A stretch of DNA of 64,000 nucleotides, from positions 62,001-126,000 of the forward strand of contig JAFWOE010000023.1 of assembly GCA_017509985.1 (NCBI GenBank). The letters run 5' to 3'. Position 1 is the first letter of the stretch, and every line of letters begins with the position of its first letter. Of the stretch, positions 8,896-17,598 are shown in pieces. Source of the DNA: Lachnospiraceae bacterium (lineage in GTDB: Bacteria; Bacillota; Clostridia; Lachnospirales; Lachnospiraceae). The position numbers were made by a program, and so were the translations under genes. The notes under the pieces are model-generated. The model was not told the origin of the DNA and did not search any database. It worked only from the letters and a program-made list of their open reading frames with translations.

Positions 8896-9897
8896 ATGAA
8901 AAAGAGATGGATAGTTATAACAGCAGTTGTTCTTGCCCTGATGCTTGCGGCCTGTGGTTCAGCCCGCAATTCCGCAGCAGTTCCGGATGCCGCTCCTGCA
9001 GCTGCAGAATACAAGGAAGCGGCGTCGGATACGGGTTATACAATGGGAAGCTACCCCATGGAAGAACCGATGACGGAAGAAGCAGCCTATGAGCTTGATG
9101 CAGCTTCGGCTCCGGCTGCCGGCAGCGGCATAAGTGTTGCGGACAAAGCCTATAACGGCGAAGTAAAGCTGATCTACAGGGCCGATGTTTCTGCAGAAAC
9201 CGCACAGATCGATCAGGCAGTCGCAGATCTGGAAGCCCTGGCCGAGAGCATGGGCGGCTATGTGGAGTACAGTGATATCGGGAATTACGGGTACGGCAAT
9301 TCCAATGAAAGGTATGCCAATTATACGATCCGGATCCCGAGCGAAAAATACACGGCATTTCTGGATGCCCTGAATGCGAGCGGATCCTGCACGGTGCAGA
9401 GCATTTCAAAATCGACGGAAGATATCGGTGCACAGTACGCGGATACGGAAGCAAGACTCGAAACGCTCCGCATCAAGCAGGAACGTCTGCAGGAGCTGCT
9501 TTCACAGGCGGAAAATATGGAAGATATCATCGCGATCGAAAATGCCCTGACCGATATAGAGTACCAGATCGAATGGAATTCCTCCACACTGAACCGCTAC
9601 GACGCACTGGTCAATTATTCTACGGTGAGCGTTTATCTGCGCCAGGTAGCAAGGGAGACACAGGTTTCCGGTTCGGGCAGTCTGGGCGAGCGGATCGTAA
9701 ACGCTTTCCATAACGGTATTTCAGCGTTCAAGACCGGATTTGAGAACTTCATGGTCTTTATCGCCGGAGCGATCATCCCGCTGCTGATCGTGATCGCGGT
9801 CATCGTCCTCCTGGTCCGCAGAGCGGCAAACAGGGGAAATAAAAAAGAGAAGAAGAACAAAAAAAGCAGGGAAGAAGCAAAAAGCGAAGAGGAGTGA
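8896..9897 (+). CDS. DUF4349 lipoprotein
   Basis: The 333-residue protein has a lipoprotein signal peptide ending in LAAC (Cys at about residue 20), an Ala-rich linker, and a DUF4349 domain. That domain includes a predicted coiled coil with EARLETLRIKQERLQELL. A C-terminal membrane helix (IIPLLIVIAVIVLLV) precedes a strongly basic tail. It is therefore anchored outside the cell at both ends. GGAG lies 6 bases before the ATG. The family has no established function. The downstream radical SAM gene is convergent. Confidence 0.85.
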   Translation: MKKRWIVITAVVLALMLAACGSARNSAAVPDAAPAAAEYKEAASDTGYTMGSYPMEEPMTEEAAYELDAASAPAAGSGISVADKAYNGEVKLIYRADVSAETAQIDQAVADLEALAESMGGYVEYSDIGNYGYGNSNERYANYTIRIPSEKYTAFLDALNASGSCTVQSISKSTEDIGAQYADTEARLETLRIKQERLQELLSQAENMEDIIAIENALTDIEYQIEWNSSTLNRYDALVNYSTVSVYLRQVARETQVSGSGSLGERIVNAFHNGISAFKTGFENFMVFIAGAIIPLLIVIAVIVLLVRRAANRGNKKEKKNKKSREEAKSEEE

Positions 9898-9916
9898 TAT
9901 CTCTTAACAAATGAAT

Positions 9917-11013
9917 TCAGACCGAAAGATGCTTCATGATCGCTTCCACCTGGTCTTTCTTTTCATAGAGGACACAGCCCCCGGAATGATCTTCATTCAG
10001 AATGCGGCCGTCCCGCAATGCGGCAAACAGGCCGGAATCGATCGCTGCGCGCAGTGAAGTATCTTTAACATTGATATCGGAAAAGGCCGAAACAGGACAG
10101 GGTTCTGCGCCTCCGTGGGAATTGATATGGAAAAAACCTCTGCCGGCGGCAAGACAGCCGCCGGAGCTTTTTTCATCGCCGGGGAAGGAGATGAACAGCA
10201 TATCCTCCCGTTCGCTGCGGAGACGGCGGATGCTTTCCGTAATAAACTCGCGGTCGCCGTCATCCGGGGCGGCCGCTTTTTCTTCTTCGTTCACCGGGAT
10301 ATATTCCACAAAGAATAATGCCCTGCATCCGTGAGAAGTGAGAAAATCGATATATTCGTCCGAGGTGACCCGGGCCAGATTTTTTTGGTAACGGTTACGG
10401 AAGCGCCGTAAATGAGGCCCCGTGACCGGAAATCCTCCATATTGGCGATCAGCCGGTCATAGACACCGGCTCCGCGGCGGGCATCGGTTTCTTCTCTGTT
10501 GCCTTCTATGCTTACGACGGGGACGAGGTTTCGGCATTTATCGAACAGCTGATAGTATTTTTCATCGATGAACGTTCCGTTCGTAAAGATCGGGAAGAGG
10601 ATATTCGGCATCGTTCCCGCAGCCTCGATGACATCGCGGCGCAGCATCGGTTCGCCGCCGAGCAGGAAAATAAAACTGATCCCGAGTTCTTCCGCTTCTT
10701 TGAAAATCCGGAGCCATTCTGCGGCGGTAAGCTGTTTTAACGGTTCGCAGTCCAGCGTCGCGTGATTGGCCCTGGAATAACAGCCGGCACAGTGGAGATT
10801 GCAGCTGGAAGTAATGCTTGCAAGGAGAAAGGCCGGGACGTGAAGGCCGGCTTTTTCATTTGCTTTGCGGATCCGGGTCGCTTTAGAGGATGCCAGCGCA
10901 AATTTACCCATAAACACGGTTTCGCGAGGGTTGCTGAAGGTTGCGCGGACGGCTTCTTTGACGATCCGTTCTACGCCTGCAGACATATATTCCTGTAGAT
11001 TCAGTTCACTCAA
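9917..11013 (-). pseudogene. Radical SAM protein split by a -1 frameshift
   Basis: Two adjacent minus-strand frames form one radical SAM enzyme. The first holds CNLHCAGC (three cluster cysteines) and LLGGEP. The second holds the C-terminal part with the cysteine-bearing stretches AEPCPVSAF and SGGCVLY. The break lies in a run of seven A residues (T run at 10380-10386). Eight A residues, or a -1 slip, would give a continuous protein reading KKNLARVTSDEYIDFL and on into the second frame. The likely start is the TTG at 11013 behind GGAG. It may be a recent pseudogene, a sequencing error or a slippage-dependent gene. The substrate is unknown. Confidence 0.75.
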
Positions 11014-11309
11014 TTCCTGCTCCTTTTTTGATGGTGCCGTTATCAAATCCTTCCAACGGGGTCCGCAGAATAAGTTTGTGAAGAAATCGTCCGGAACCGT
11101 TTTTTTATAATCGGTCCGTTTTCGGAGAGTTTCAGATCGTGTTATGACAAGAGGTTTATAACAGATGCAGCTTTATTCGTCAACATGTTCCTTTTCGGTC
11201 TGCGCTGGACATTCCCGGACAAAATGGTAAGATAACGGGTGTAGCGGAGTTTTGTGATTTAATTATACTGTCATACGAATTAGGGTTGACTGTGATATTT
11301 TTCTGATTT

Positions 11310-11846
11310 ATGCAGGCTTTTGAATTTGCAGTTCTGGACTGGATCCAGACCAATATGCGATGTGAAGTCCTTGACTTCCTGATGCCAGTGATCACGCATC
11401 TGGGTGATAAGGGGCTGATCTGGATCGTCCTGGCCGTGATAATGCTCTTTATCCGAAAAACCCGTTTCTGCGGCCTTACACTGGGGGTCGGCCTCGGGGC
11501 CAGCGGTCTGCTCTGCAATGTATTCATAAAAGAAGCCGTAGACAGGGCCCGACCGATCTGGATCAATCCGGATGTTGAGATGCTCATCCGCATCCCGACA
11601 GATTTTTCCTTTCCTTCCGGTCATACATCTGCCAGCTTTACGGCGGCGACCATTCTGTTTCTGTACAACAAACGCTTTGGAATCCCCGCATTTATCCTGG
11701 CTGCACTGATCGGTTTTTCCAGGCTGTATCTGTATGTCCATTTTCCTTCGGATGTACTGGCCGGCATGTTTCTCGGGATCCTTATCGGGATACTGTCGTT
11801 TGTCATTCTGAAGAAGATCTCCCTCAGGCGCGCTTCACGGTCCTGA
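11310..11846 (+). CDS. PAP2-family phosphatase
   Basis: This 178-residue membrane protein has the three phosphatase motifs of the type 2 phosphatidic acid phosphatase family: KEAVDRARP, PSGHTSASF and SRLYLYVHFPSDVLAG. Such enzymes remove phosphate from lipid phosphates such as undecaprenyl pyrophosphate or phosphatidic acid on the outer membrane face. About five helices are visible. The 3' end overlaps the convergent transporter gene by 23 bases. The exact lipid substrate is unknown. Confidence 0.9.
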   Translation: MQAFEFAVLDWIQTNMRCEVLDFLMPVITHLGDKGLIWIVLAVIMLFIRKTRFCGLTLGVGLGASGLLCNVFIKEAVDRARPIWINPDVEMLIRIPTDFSFPSGHTSASFTAATILFLYNKRFGIPAFILAALIGFSRLYLYVHFPSDVLAGMFLGILIGILSFVILKKISLRRASRS

Positions 11847-13050
11847 TCGTTGCCGCGTAAGCACTGTTGCACAGTCCCAGTATCGCGGAAAGGATAAAGA
11901 GCGTTTCGATCCCCAGCGCGTGCCAGATCCAGCCCCCGAAAAGAGCGATCAGCAGCGTGATCATGTGATTGACGGAAACACCGGTCGAGATCGTGGTCTT
12001 CATCTCTTCAGGATCGTCCGAAAGATCCTGGACATAAACGTTGGAAGCCATGGAGGCCAGCGAAATGACGGAGTCCAGGATATAATTCACGCAGCAGATG
12101 ATGAAAGCGGTATGCATTGAAAACAGATGATGCGCAAAACCGTAGAAGAAGCAGACGATCACGAGGATCAGCGTATCCGAGATCATGACGATCTTATAGC
12201 CGAAGCGGTCGATGATCTTTCCGACGAGCGGGGCGCAGAAATAGCAGCAGACTGCGGATACAGCAAACAGGATACTGATCGTTCTTGCGTCCGCTCCGTA
12301 AAAAAGGATCAGGACATACGGGCCGAAGGTCAGAAAGACCTGTTTCCGCGCACCGTAAAACACCTCAAGCATATAATACTTTTTGAATTTCCGGGCGAAA
12401 TGAAAGCGGCCTCCGGTCCGGTCGGTCACGCTCTGACCCTGGATACGGAGCGCGAAGATCAGCGCGATAAAAAGAAAACCGGCCGTCAGCGCAAAGAACG
12501 GTTTGTAGGGCTTGCCTGCGCCGAAGAAAGTAAAAAGCAGAATGACGAAAACATAGCCGGCAAGCGTCCCGATGTGTGAAAAAGCATTTTGCTGGCCGAG
12601 CGCTTCTCCGCCTTTTCCCGGTCGGGCGTATTCCAGTGTGAGCGTGTTTTTCATTCCAAGCTGAATATGTTCCCCGAGCGAATGCACGCAGATCGCCAGT
12701 GTGACAAGGATCTTGGAAGGAGGAAAGACGGGCAGCATGGCGATTCCGATCAGCATGATCACGGCGCCTGCCTTGTAGAGAGCCTCGGCAGTATACATGT
12801 AGAAGACTGCGAGGATCAGTACCAGCAGAAGGCCGGGTACTTCCCGGAAGAATTCCGCAACACCGCGGTCGAATTCGCCCATGGAAACGATCTCTGCCAG
12901 ATAATTATCGATCATCCCCTTATACAGACCGTAGCCCAGTCCGGTGACAAGGACGGAGATCAGGAACATTTTATATCCGGATTCTTCCCGGAAGAGTTCT
13001 TGGAGCCTTTTCATCTGTCTTTCTTTCCCTGTTTGCAGAAGTTGATACAT
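11824..13050 (-). CDS. MFS transporter
   Basis: The 408-residue protein has about twelve hydrophobic helices in two halves and reads as a major facilitator superfamily carrier. The loop RFGYKIVMISD after helix 8 resembles a family A-like motif. The substrate cannot be predicted. Two starts are possible: the ATG at 13050, or an ATG at 13014 that follows the purine-rich GGGAAAGAAAG and gives MKRLQELF. A weak TTGACT/TGATAT pair just upstream of 13050 favours the later one. Its 3' end overlaps the convergent PAP2 gene. Confidence 0.75.
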   Translation of the reverse strand: MYQLLQTGKERQMKRLQELFREESGYKMFLISVLVTGLGYGLYKGMIDNYLAEIVSMGEFDRGVAEFFREVPGLLLVLILAVFYMYTAEALYKAGAVIMLIGIAMLPVFPPSKILVTLAICVHSLGEHIQLGMKNTLTLEYARPGKGGEALGQQNAFSHIGTLAGYVFVILLFTFFGAGKPYKPFFALTAGFLFIALIFALRIQGQSVTDRTGGRFHFARKFKKYYMLEVFYGARKQVFLTFGPYVLILFYGADARTISILFAVSAVCCYFCAPLVGKIIDRFGYKIVMISDTLILVIVCFFYGFAHHLFSMHTAFIICCVNYILDSVISLASMASNVYVQDLSDDPEEMKTTISTGVSVNHMITLLIALFGGWIWHALGIETLFILSAILGLCNSAYAATIRTVKRA

Positions 13051-13121
13051 TACTGAATATCATCCTGCAATTCGGAGAAATAGTCAACAGGTTATGTCCG
13101 GCCGGGGAGAGAAACAAGGAT

Positions 13122-13292
13122 TCAGTGTTTGTGACAGGAGCCTTTCATAGCGCAGTTCGCACAGCCGCAGCCGCAGCTTGACCGGCCTGCTTTTTTATCT
13201 TTTACCATTTTGCGGATGACCAGTGCTACGACCACGGCAAGTATGAGAACCACAATGATCGTGCCCAGGTTGGCGGCAAGCCATTCCAGCAT
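13122..13292 (-). CDS. FeoB-associated Cys-rich membrane protein (second copy)
   Basis: This 56-residue gene reads MLEWLAANLGTIIVVLIL and continues as a membrane helix, then a basic stretch, then a tail with six cysteines (SCGCGCANCAMKGSC). AAAGGAG lies 8 bases before the ATG. It is the next gene after feoB (13360-15819) on the same strand, mirroring the small gene behind the first feoB. A structured stretch at 13319-13350 separates it from feoB and may tune its expression. The function is inferred from context only. Confidence 0.85.
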   Translation of the reverse strand: MLEWLAANLGTIIVVLILAVVVALVIRKMVKDKKAGRSSCGCGCANCAMKGSCHKH

Positions 13293-13359
13293 ATGAATCT
13301 GCTCCTTTCGTGAAGGGAGAGGCGAAAGGGTGAATCCCCTCCCGCCTCTGTAGAATATT

Positions 13360-15819
13360 TTACTTTAACTGAACTGCTTTTGTATATGTCGTTGCTTCCT
13401 TATACTTTCTGAAGCAAAGCTGATAAATAATCAGGATAATAAAGATCAGGGCTACGATAAATCCCAGGACATTTCCTTTCCCGGTGACCATTCCGCCGAT
13501 CTGGTTGATGATCAGGGCGATGACATAGGCAAATCCGCACTGATAACCGATGGCGAACCAGGTCCATTTCGTATTGTTCATCTCCCGCTTGATGGCACCG
13601 ATCGCCGCAAAGCAGGGAGCGCACAGCAGGTTGAACACCAGGAAGGAGAATCCGGTAATTCCGGTGAAGGCTGATGCCAGATTCTGCCAGACGGTTGCGC
13701 CTTCGGTACGATACAGGATCCCCATGGTACCGACGATATTCTCTTTCGCAACAAGACCGGTGACCGAAGCAACGGCTGCCTGCCAGTTGCCCCATCCGAG
13801 CGGGGTGAAGATCCACGCGACGGCATTGCCGATCGCAGCCAGGATAGAGTGATCCAGCTGATCTTCTTCCAACATCTGGAAAGTTCCGTCTACAGTTCCG
13901 AAATAGCTTAAGAACCAGATCACGATCGTGGACAGAAGGATGATCGTTCCGGCCTTCTTAATAAAGGACCAGCCGCGCTCCCACATGGAACGAAGCACAT
14001 TGCCGACCGTCGGAAGGTGATAAGCCGGACGCTCCATAACGAACGGAGCCGGATCTCCTGCGAACATCTTCGTCTTTTTCAGCATGATACCGGAAATAAC
14101 GATCGCCGCGATACCGATAAAATATGCGGATGTAGCGACCCATGTGGATCCGCCGAAGATCGCTCCGGCGATCATCGCGATGAACGGAACTTTCGCACCG
14201 CAGGGGATGAAGGTCGTCGTCATGATCGTCATACGGCGGTCACGCTCATTCTCGATCGTACGGGAAGCCATAACGCCCGGGATGCCGCAGCCTGTGCCGA
14301 CCAGCATCGGGATAAAGGATTTTCCGGAAAGTCCGAACTTCCTGAAAATACGGTCTAATACGAAGGCAATACGAGCCATATATCCGCAGGCTTCCAGGAA
14401 TGCCAGCATGATAAACAGGACGAGCATCTGCGGAACGAAACCGAGAACCGCACCGACACCGGCTACAATACCGTCAAGGACAAGGCCTTTCACCCAGTCT
14501 GCCGCATTCAGTTTATCCAGCAGTTTTTCTACCAGGACCGGAACACCGGGAACCCAGGCACCGTAATCGGCCGGATCGGGTTCTGCGCCTTCATATTTTT
14601 CGATCACAGGAAGGGCTTCCTGCAGTTCGTCATAGGTAAAGGTGACTTCTTCTGTCTCCAGCGTTTCTTCATCTTCGATCACATAGTCTGCCGTACTGCC
14701 TGCCGCTATTTCTGCAGCGGCTGCCTTTACGGCGTCTACATCCAAAGCTTCTTCCTCGTTCATGAAGTCATCTGCACCGATGAATGCATCCACAACATTG
14801 TACGCATCGCCGTATTCTTCCGCGTCTGCTTCGTAAGCGCTGGTCCCTCTGCCGAACATATGCCAGCCGTCGCCGAACAGTCCGTCGTTTGCCCAGTCCG
14901 TTGCTGCGGATCCGACACCGACCATGGCGATCCAGTAAACCAGAAACATGATCCCGGCAAAGATCGGAAGACCGAGCCAGCGGTTTGTAACGACTCTGTC
15001 GATCTTGTCCGATGTTGTCAGGCTGCCGGCTCTGGCTTTTTTATAGCAGGATTTGATCACTTCCGCGATATAAAGGTATCGTTCGTTTGTGATGATGCTT
15101 TCCGAATCGTCTTCCAGTTCTTTTTCCGCAGCCTGAATGTCCTGTTCGACATGTTCCATTGTGACAGAGTTGACTTTCAGCCGCTCCAGAACTTTTTCAT
15201 CTCTTTCAAAAACCTTGATGGCATACCAGCGCTGCTGATTTTCCGGCATTTCATGCACAACGGCTTCTTCGATGTGTGCGATAGCGTGTTCGACCGGGCC
15301 GGAAAACCGGTGCTGCGGTACGGTTTTTGTATTATGGGCGGCTTCGATCGCTGCTTCTGCGGCGTCCATCACGCCGGTCCCTTTCAGCGCTGAGATCTCG
15401 ACCACCCTGCAGGCGAGCTGCCGGGAGAGCTCTTCGGTGTTGATCTTGTCGCCGTTCTTTTTAACGACATCCATCATATTGAGTGCAACGACGACCGGGA
15501 TCCCAAGCTCGGTAAGCTGGGTGGTCAGATAGAGATTTCGCTCCAGGTTCGTTCCGTCAATGATATTCAGAATCGCGTCCGGCCGCTCTTCGATCAGATA
15601 GTTTCTTGCGACAACTTCTTCCAGTGTATAAGGGGAAAGGGAATAGATTCCCGGAAGATCGGTAATGATTACTCCCTCATGCTTTTTTAATTTGCCTTCT
15701 TTTTTCTCTACGGTAACGCCCGGCCAGTTTCCGACGAACTGGTTGGAACCGGTCAGGGCATTGAAAAGGGTGGTCTTGCCGCTGTTGGGGTTTCCGGCAA
15801 GGGCGATCTTTACATTCAT
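13360..15819 (-). CDS. feoB: Ferrous iron transporter FeoB with acidic insertion
   Basis: This 819-residue FeoB imports Fe(II). The GTPase domain has G1 GNPNSGKT at 9-16, G3 DLPG at 54-57 and G4 NMMD at 114-117. The membrane domain includes GTGCGIPGVMASRT. An extra segment of about 100 residues, rich in Asp and Glu, sits between the first membrane helix and the next conserved part (roughly residues 315-415). It is absent from the first FeoB in this window. Two FeoA-like genes lie upstream in the same operon and a Cys-rich peptide gene follows. Confidence 0.95.
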   Translation of the reverse strand: MNVKIALAGNPNSGKTTLFNALTGSNQFVGNWPGVTVEKKEGKLKKHEGVIITDLPGIYSLSPYTLEEVVARNYLIEERPDAILNIIDGTNLERNLYLTTQLTELGIPVVVALNMMDVVKKNGDKINTEELSRQLACRVVEISALKGTGVMDAAEAAIEAAHNTKTVPQHRFSGPVEHAIAHIEEAVVHEMPENQQRWYAIKVFERDEKVLERLKVNSVTMEHVEQDIQAAEKELEDDSESIITNERYLYIAEVIKSCYKKARAGSLTTSDKIDRVVTNRWLGLPIFAGIMFLVYWIAMVGVGSAATDWANDGLFGDGWHMFGRGTSAYEADAEEYGDAYNVVDAFIGADDFMNEEEALDVDAVKAAAAEIAAGSTADYVIEDEETLETEEVTFTYDELQEALPVIEKYEGAEPDPADYGAWVPGVPVLVEKLLDKLNAADWVKGLVLDGIVAGVGAVLGFVPQMLVLFIMLAFLEACGYMARIAFVLDRIFRKFGLSGKSFIPMLVGTGCGIPGVMASRTIENERDRRMTIMTTTFIPCGAKVPFIAMIAGAIFGGSTWVATSAYFIGIAAIVISGIMLKKTKMFAGDPAPFVMERPAYHLPTVGNVLRSMWERGWSFIKKAGTIILLSTIVIWFLSYFGTVDGTFQMLEEDQLDHSILAAIGNAVAWIFTPLGWGNWQAAVASVTGLVAKENIVGTMGILYRTEGATVWQNLASAFTGITGFSFLVFNLLCAPCFAAIGAIKREMNNTKWTWFAIGYQCGFAYVIALIINQIGGMVTGKGNVLGFIVALIFIILIIYQLCFRKYKEATTYTKAVQLK

Positions 15820-15836
15820 AAAAGTCCTCTCTTTCA

Positions 15837-15854
15837 GGTAAGCTTAAGCTAACC
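15837..15854 (-). promoter_or_regulatory. Near-palindrome upstream of feoB
   Basis: GGTTAGCTTAAGCTTACC on the minus strand is a palindrome with one mismatched pair and shares TTAGC with the operator at 16545-16566. It lies just before the feoB ribosome binding site. A binding site for an iron-sensing regulator is possible but unproven. Confidence 0.4.
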
Positions 15855-15920
15855 AATTGTTTAAAATAATGATGCATCCAGGAACTGCGGCAGGGCCGTT
15901 CCTTTGTGCATCCGCAGTTT

Positions 15921-16145
15921 TCATTCTTCCACTTCGATCATTTCCGCGTCGGCTTTCCTCAGCGAAAGTTCATAGTTGCGGACGTTGACTTCGATCGGGT
16001 CTCCGAGCGGAGCAACTTTACGGACATAGACTTCCACACCTTTTGTGATTCCCATATCCATGATCCTGCGTTTGACTGCGCCTTCGCCGTGCAGCTTTCG
16101 GACTTTTACGGTCTCGCCGATCTTTACTTCTTTCAGCGTTCTCAT
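15921..16145 (-). CDS. feoA: FeoA-like protein
   Basis: This 74-residue SH3-like FeoA protein has the family features KLHGEGAVKRRIMDMGITKG and VAPLGDPIEVNVRNYELSLRKADAEMI. AGGAGGGAG precedes the ATG. FeoA is thought to bind FeoB and regulate its GTPase cycle. It is the second gene of the iron operon, 15 bases after the first feoA-like gene and 101 bases before feoB. A hairpin-forming sequence (about 15873-15913) lies between it and feoB. Confidence 0.93.
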   Translation of the reverse strand: MRTLKEVKIGETVKVRKLHGEGAVKRRIMDMGITKGVEVYVRKVAPLGDPIEVNVRNYELSLRKADAEMIEVEE

Positions 16146-16160
16146 CTTTCTCCCTCCTGA

Positions 16161-16373
16161 TTAAATCATGATCTTTCTGGCCATTTCACCATTGAGCGCG
16201 ATTCTTGATTCTTTCACTTTGACGATCACATTGCCGTTCAGGGTATTCACAACCGTCACGGACCCTCCGACGTGGAAGCCCAGATTCTCCAGATGCTGAC
16301 GGACTTCCGGGGTTCCGCCGACTTTTTTGATGATTTGTTCCTGCCCTGTTTCTGCCAAATTCAAAGGCATCAT
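16161..16373 (-). CDS. feoA: FeoA-like protein, divergent copy
   Basis: This 70-residue protein is the first gene of the second iron operon. It keeps the FeoA outline (VGGTPEVRQHLENLGFHVGG, then a beta-strand-rich end with SRIALNGEMARKIMI) but is quite different from the next FeoA. I chose the ATG at 16373, which has GAGGTG 6 bases upstream. An in-frame GTG at 16382 lies inside that ribosome binding site. Two FeoA-type proteins in one operon suggest distinct regulatory contacts with FeoB. Confidence 0.88.
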   Translation of the reverse strand: MMPLNLAETGQEQIIKKVGGTPEVRQHLENLGFHVGGSVTVVNTLNGNVIVKVKESRIALNGEMARKIMI

Positions 16374-16433
16374 AGTGTTCACCTCATGTTCCGGTTATAC
16401 AAGTCTAACTAATGATGAAAAAGGAACACGGGC

Positions 16434-16460
16434 TCCGCAAATAATTAGCATTGCCTAACC
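16434..16460 (-). promoter_or_regulatory. Possible second metal-regulator site in the feo leader
   Basis: The minus strand reads GGTTAGGCAATGCTAATTATT. The core TTAGGC-AAT-GCTAA resembles the palindrome beside the promoter. It lies in the transcribed leader. Confidence 0.35.
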
Positions 16461-16512
16461 CATGTTGCAAAAGGAAAGGCTGCCTTAAAAAACAAGCCTT
16501 TCGACGATGGAA

Positions 16513-16566
16513 ATTATATAACGGATCGGAGAGAGTGTCAATAAAAAATTAGCCAAAGCTAATTTT
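16513..16566 (-). promoter_or_regulatory. feo operon promoter with adjacent operator palindrome
   Basis: On the minus strand TTGACA (16536-16541), a 17-base spacer and TATAAT (16513-16518) form a near-consensus promoter. Directly upstream, 16545-16566 is a 22-base perfect inverted repeat, AAAATTAGC-CAAA-GCTAATTTT. The TTAG/CTAA half-sites resemble those of DtxR/IdeR-type iron regulators. Regulator identity is inferred. This lies in a gene-free stretch of about 390 bases (16374-16761) together with the padR control region. Confidence 0.7.
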
Positions 16567-16674
16567 ATTTCCTTCTTATGCTGATCGTATGGAAATCTGC
16601 TGCAGCGAAAACCGCCAGGACCGGTCCTGCTGCTTTCTTTTCGGACAGAGAATGTATTCAAGAAGAAAAAGCTC

Positions 16675-16761
16675 TTGACAGATTATATCGGGAGACGATA
16701 TAATCAGGCTACGATATATCGAGAGACGATATATCGGACAACGATAATCGGAGATACGATC
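16675..16761 (+). promoter_or_regulatory. padR promoter with three operator repeats
   Basis: TTGACA (16675-16680), an 18-base spacer and TATAAT (16699-16704) form the promoter. Overlapping it is the perfect inverted repeat GATTATATCG-GGAGA-CGATATAATC (16681-16705). A second follows, CGATATATCG-AGAGA-CGATATATCG (16712-16736), and a third, weaker unit lies at 16742-16761. The pattern suggests binding of several PadR dimers and autorepression. Confidence 0.75.
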
Positions 16762-17085
16762 ATGACAGACAGTCTTGTATTAACAGAAGCCACCTATTAT
16801 ATCCTGCTGGCTCTTTATACACCGCAGCACGGTTACGGGATCATGCAGATGGCGGAAAACCTTTCAAAAGGAAGAGTGCATCTGGCTGCAGGCACTTTGT
16901 ACGGTGCCCTGAGCACCATGAGTGAAAAGGGCTGGATCCGCCTTCTCCCGGTCGAAGAAGGCAGCCGGAAGAAGGAATACCAGCTGACCGAAGAGGGATT
17001 GAAAGTACTGAAAAATGAAATCGAACGTTTGAGGGAACTTGTTGCGAACGGGGAATTGGTCCTTGGAGGAAAAAATAATGGCTGA
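16762..17085 (+). CDS. PadR-family transcriptional regulator
   Basis: This 107-residue winged-helix protein carries the PadR signature: HGYGIMQMAENLSKGRVHLAAGTLYGALSTMSEKGWI and a C-terminal helix for dimer formation. The ATG at 16762 is preceded by GGAGA. The longer frame that begins at 16675 uses the promoter -35 box as its start and is not real. The gene overlaps the next one by 8 bases. PadR proteins with a neighbouring DUF2812 gene are a common Firmicute pair. The operator repeats upstream indicate autoregulation. Confidence 0.92.
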   Translation: MTDSLVLTEATYYILLALYTPQHGYGIMQMAENLSKGRVHLAAGTLYGALSTMSEKGWIRLLPVEEGSRKKEYQLTEEGLKVLKNEIERLRELVANGELVLGGKNNG

Positions 17086-17584
17086 ACAGAAGACGCTGCA
17101 TAAATGGTTTTGGGCATGGGATTTTGAAAAAGAAGAGCGCTGGCTGAATGAAATGGCCTGGAGCGGATGGGCGCTTTGCGATATCGGCTTCTGCCGCTAC
17201 ACATTTGAAAAGACTGAGCCGGGCGAATATACCTTACGTCTGGAAATGCGTGACCATGACGATGGATATCTTTCTTTCATGGAAGAGACCGGGGCGGAAT
17301 ACATCGGCCGGATGGTAAAATGGATCTATTTCCGCAGGAAGACAGAATACGGCCCGTTTGATCTTTATTCGGATACGGATTCCAGGATCGCACATCTGGA
17401 CCGGATCTCCAGGCTGCTTCTCGTGATCGGCCTTCTGAATCTCGGTATAGGTATCCTGAATTCTGTCAACGGAGCAAGCCTCGGCTGGATCAATCTCATT
17501 TGTGCGACGCTGCTGATGTACGGGCTTGGCCGTATCCACGGGAAGAAAGAAAGCCTTCAGCAGGACAAGCTGATCCGTGAGTAG
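17078..17584 (+). CDS. DUF2812 membrane protein
   Basis: The 168-residue protein has an N-terminal soluble DUF2812 domain (HKWFWAWDFEKEERWLNEMA; GEYTLRLEM) and two C-terminal hydrophobic helices near residues 115-150. GGAGGA lies 8 bases before the ATG. It overlaps padR and is probably its co-regulated partner, possibly a membrane sensor or co-factor for the regulator. No biochemical role is known to me. Confidence 0.85.
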   Translation: MAEQKTLHKWFWAWDFEKEERWLNEMAWSGWALCDIGFCRYTFEKTEPGEYTLRLEMRDHDDGYLSFMEETGAEYIGRMVKWIYFRRKTEYGPFDLYSDTDSRIAHLDRISRLLLVIGLLNLGIGILNSVNGASLGWINLICATLLMYGLGRIHGKKESLQQDKLIRE

Positions 17585-17598
17585 GAGAGTGAGCCGCG

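Noticed and set aside
16675-16761. A 29-residue N-terminal extension of PadR
   Set aside because: Its start codon is part of the -35 box, and the region is made of operator repeats.
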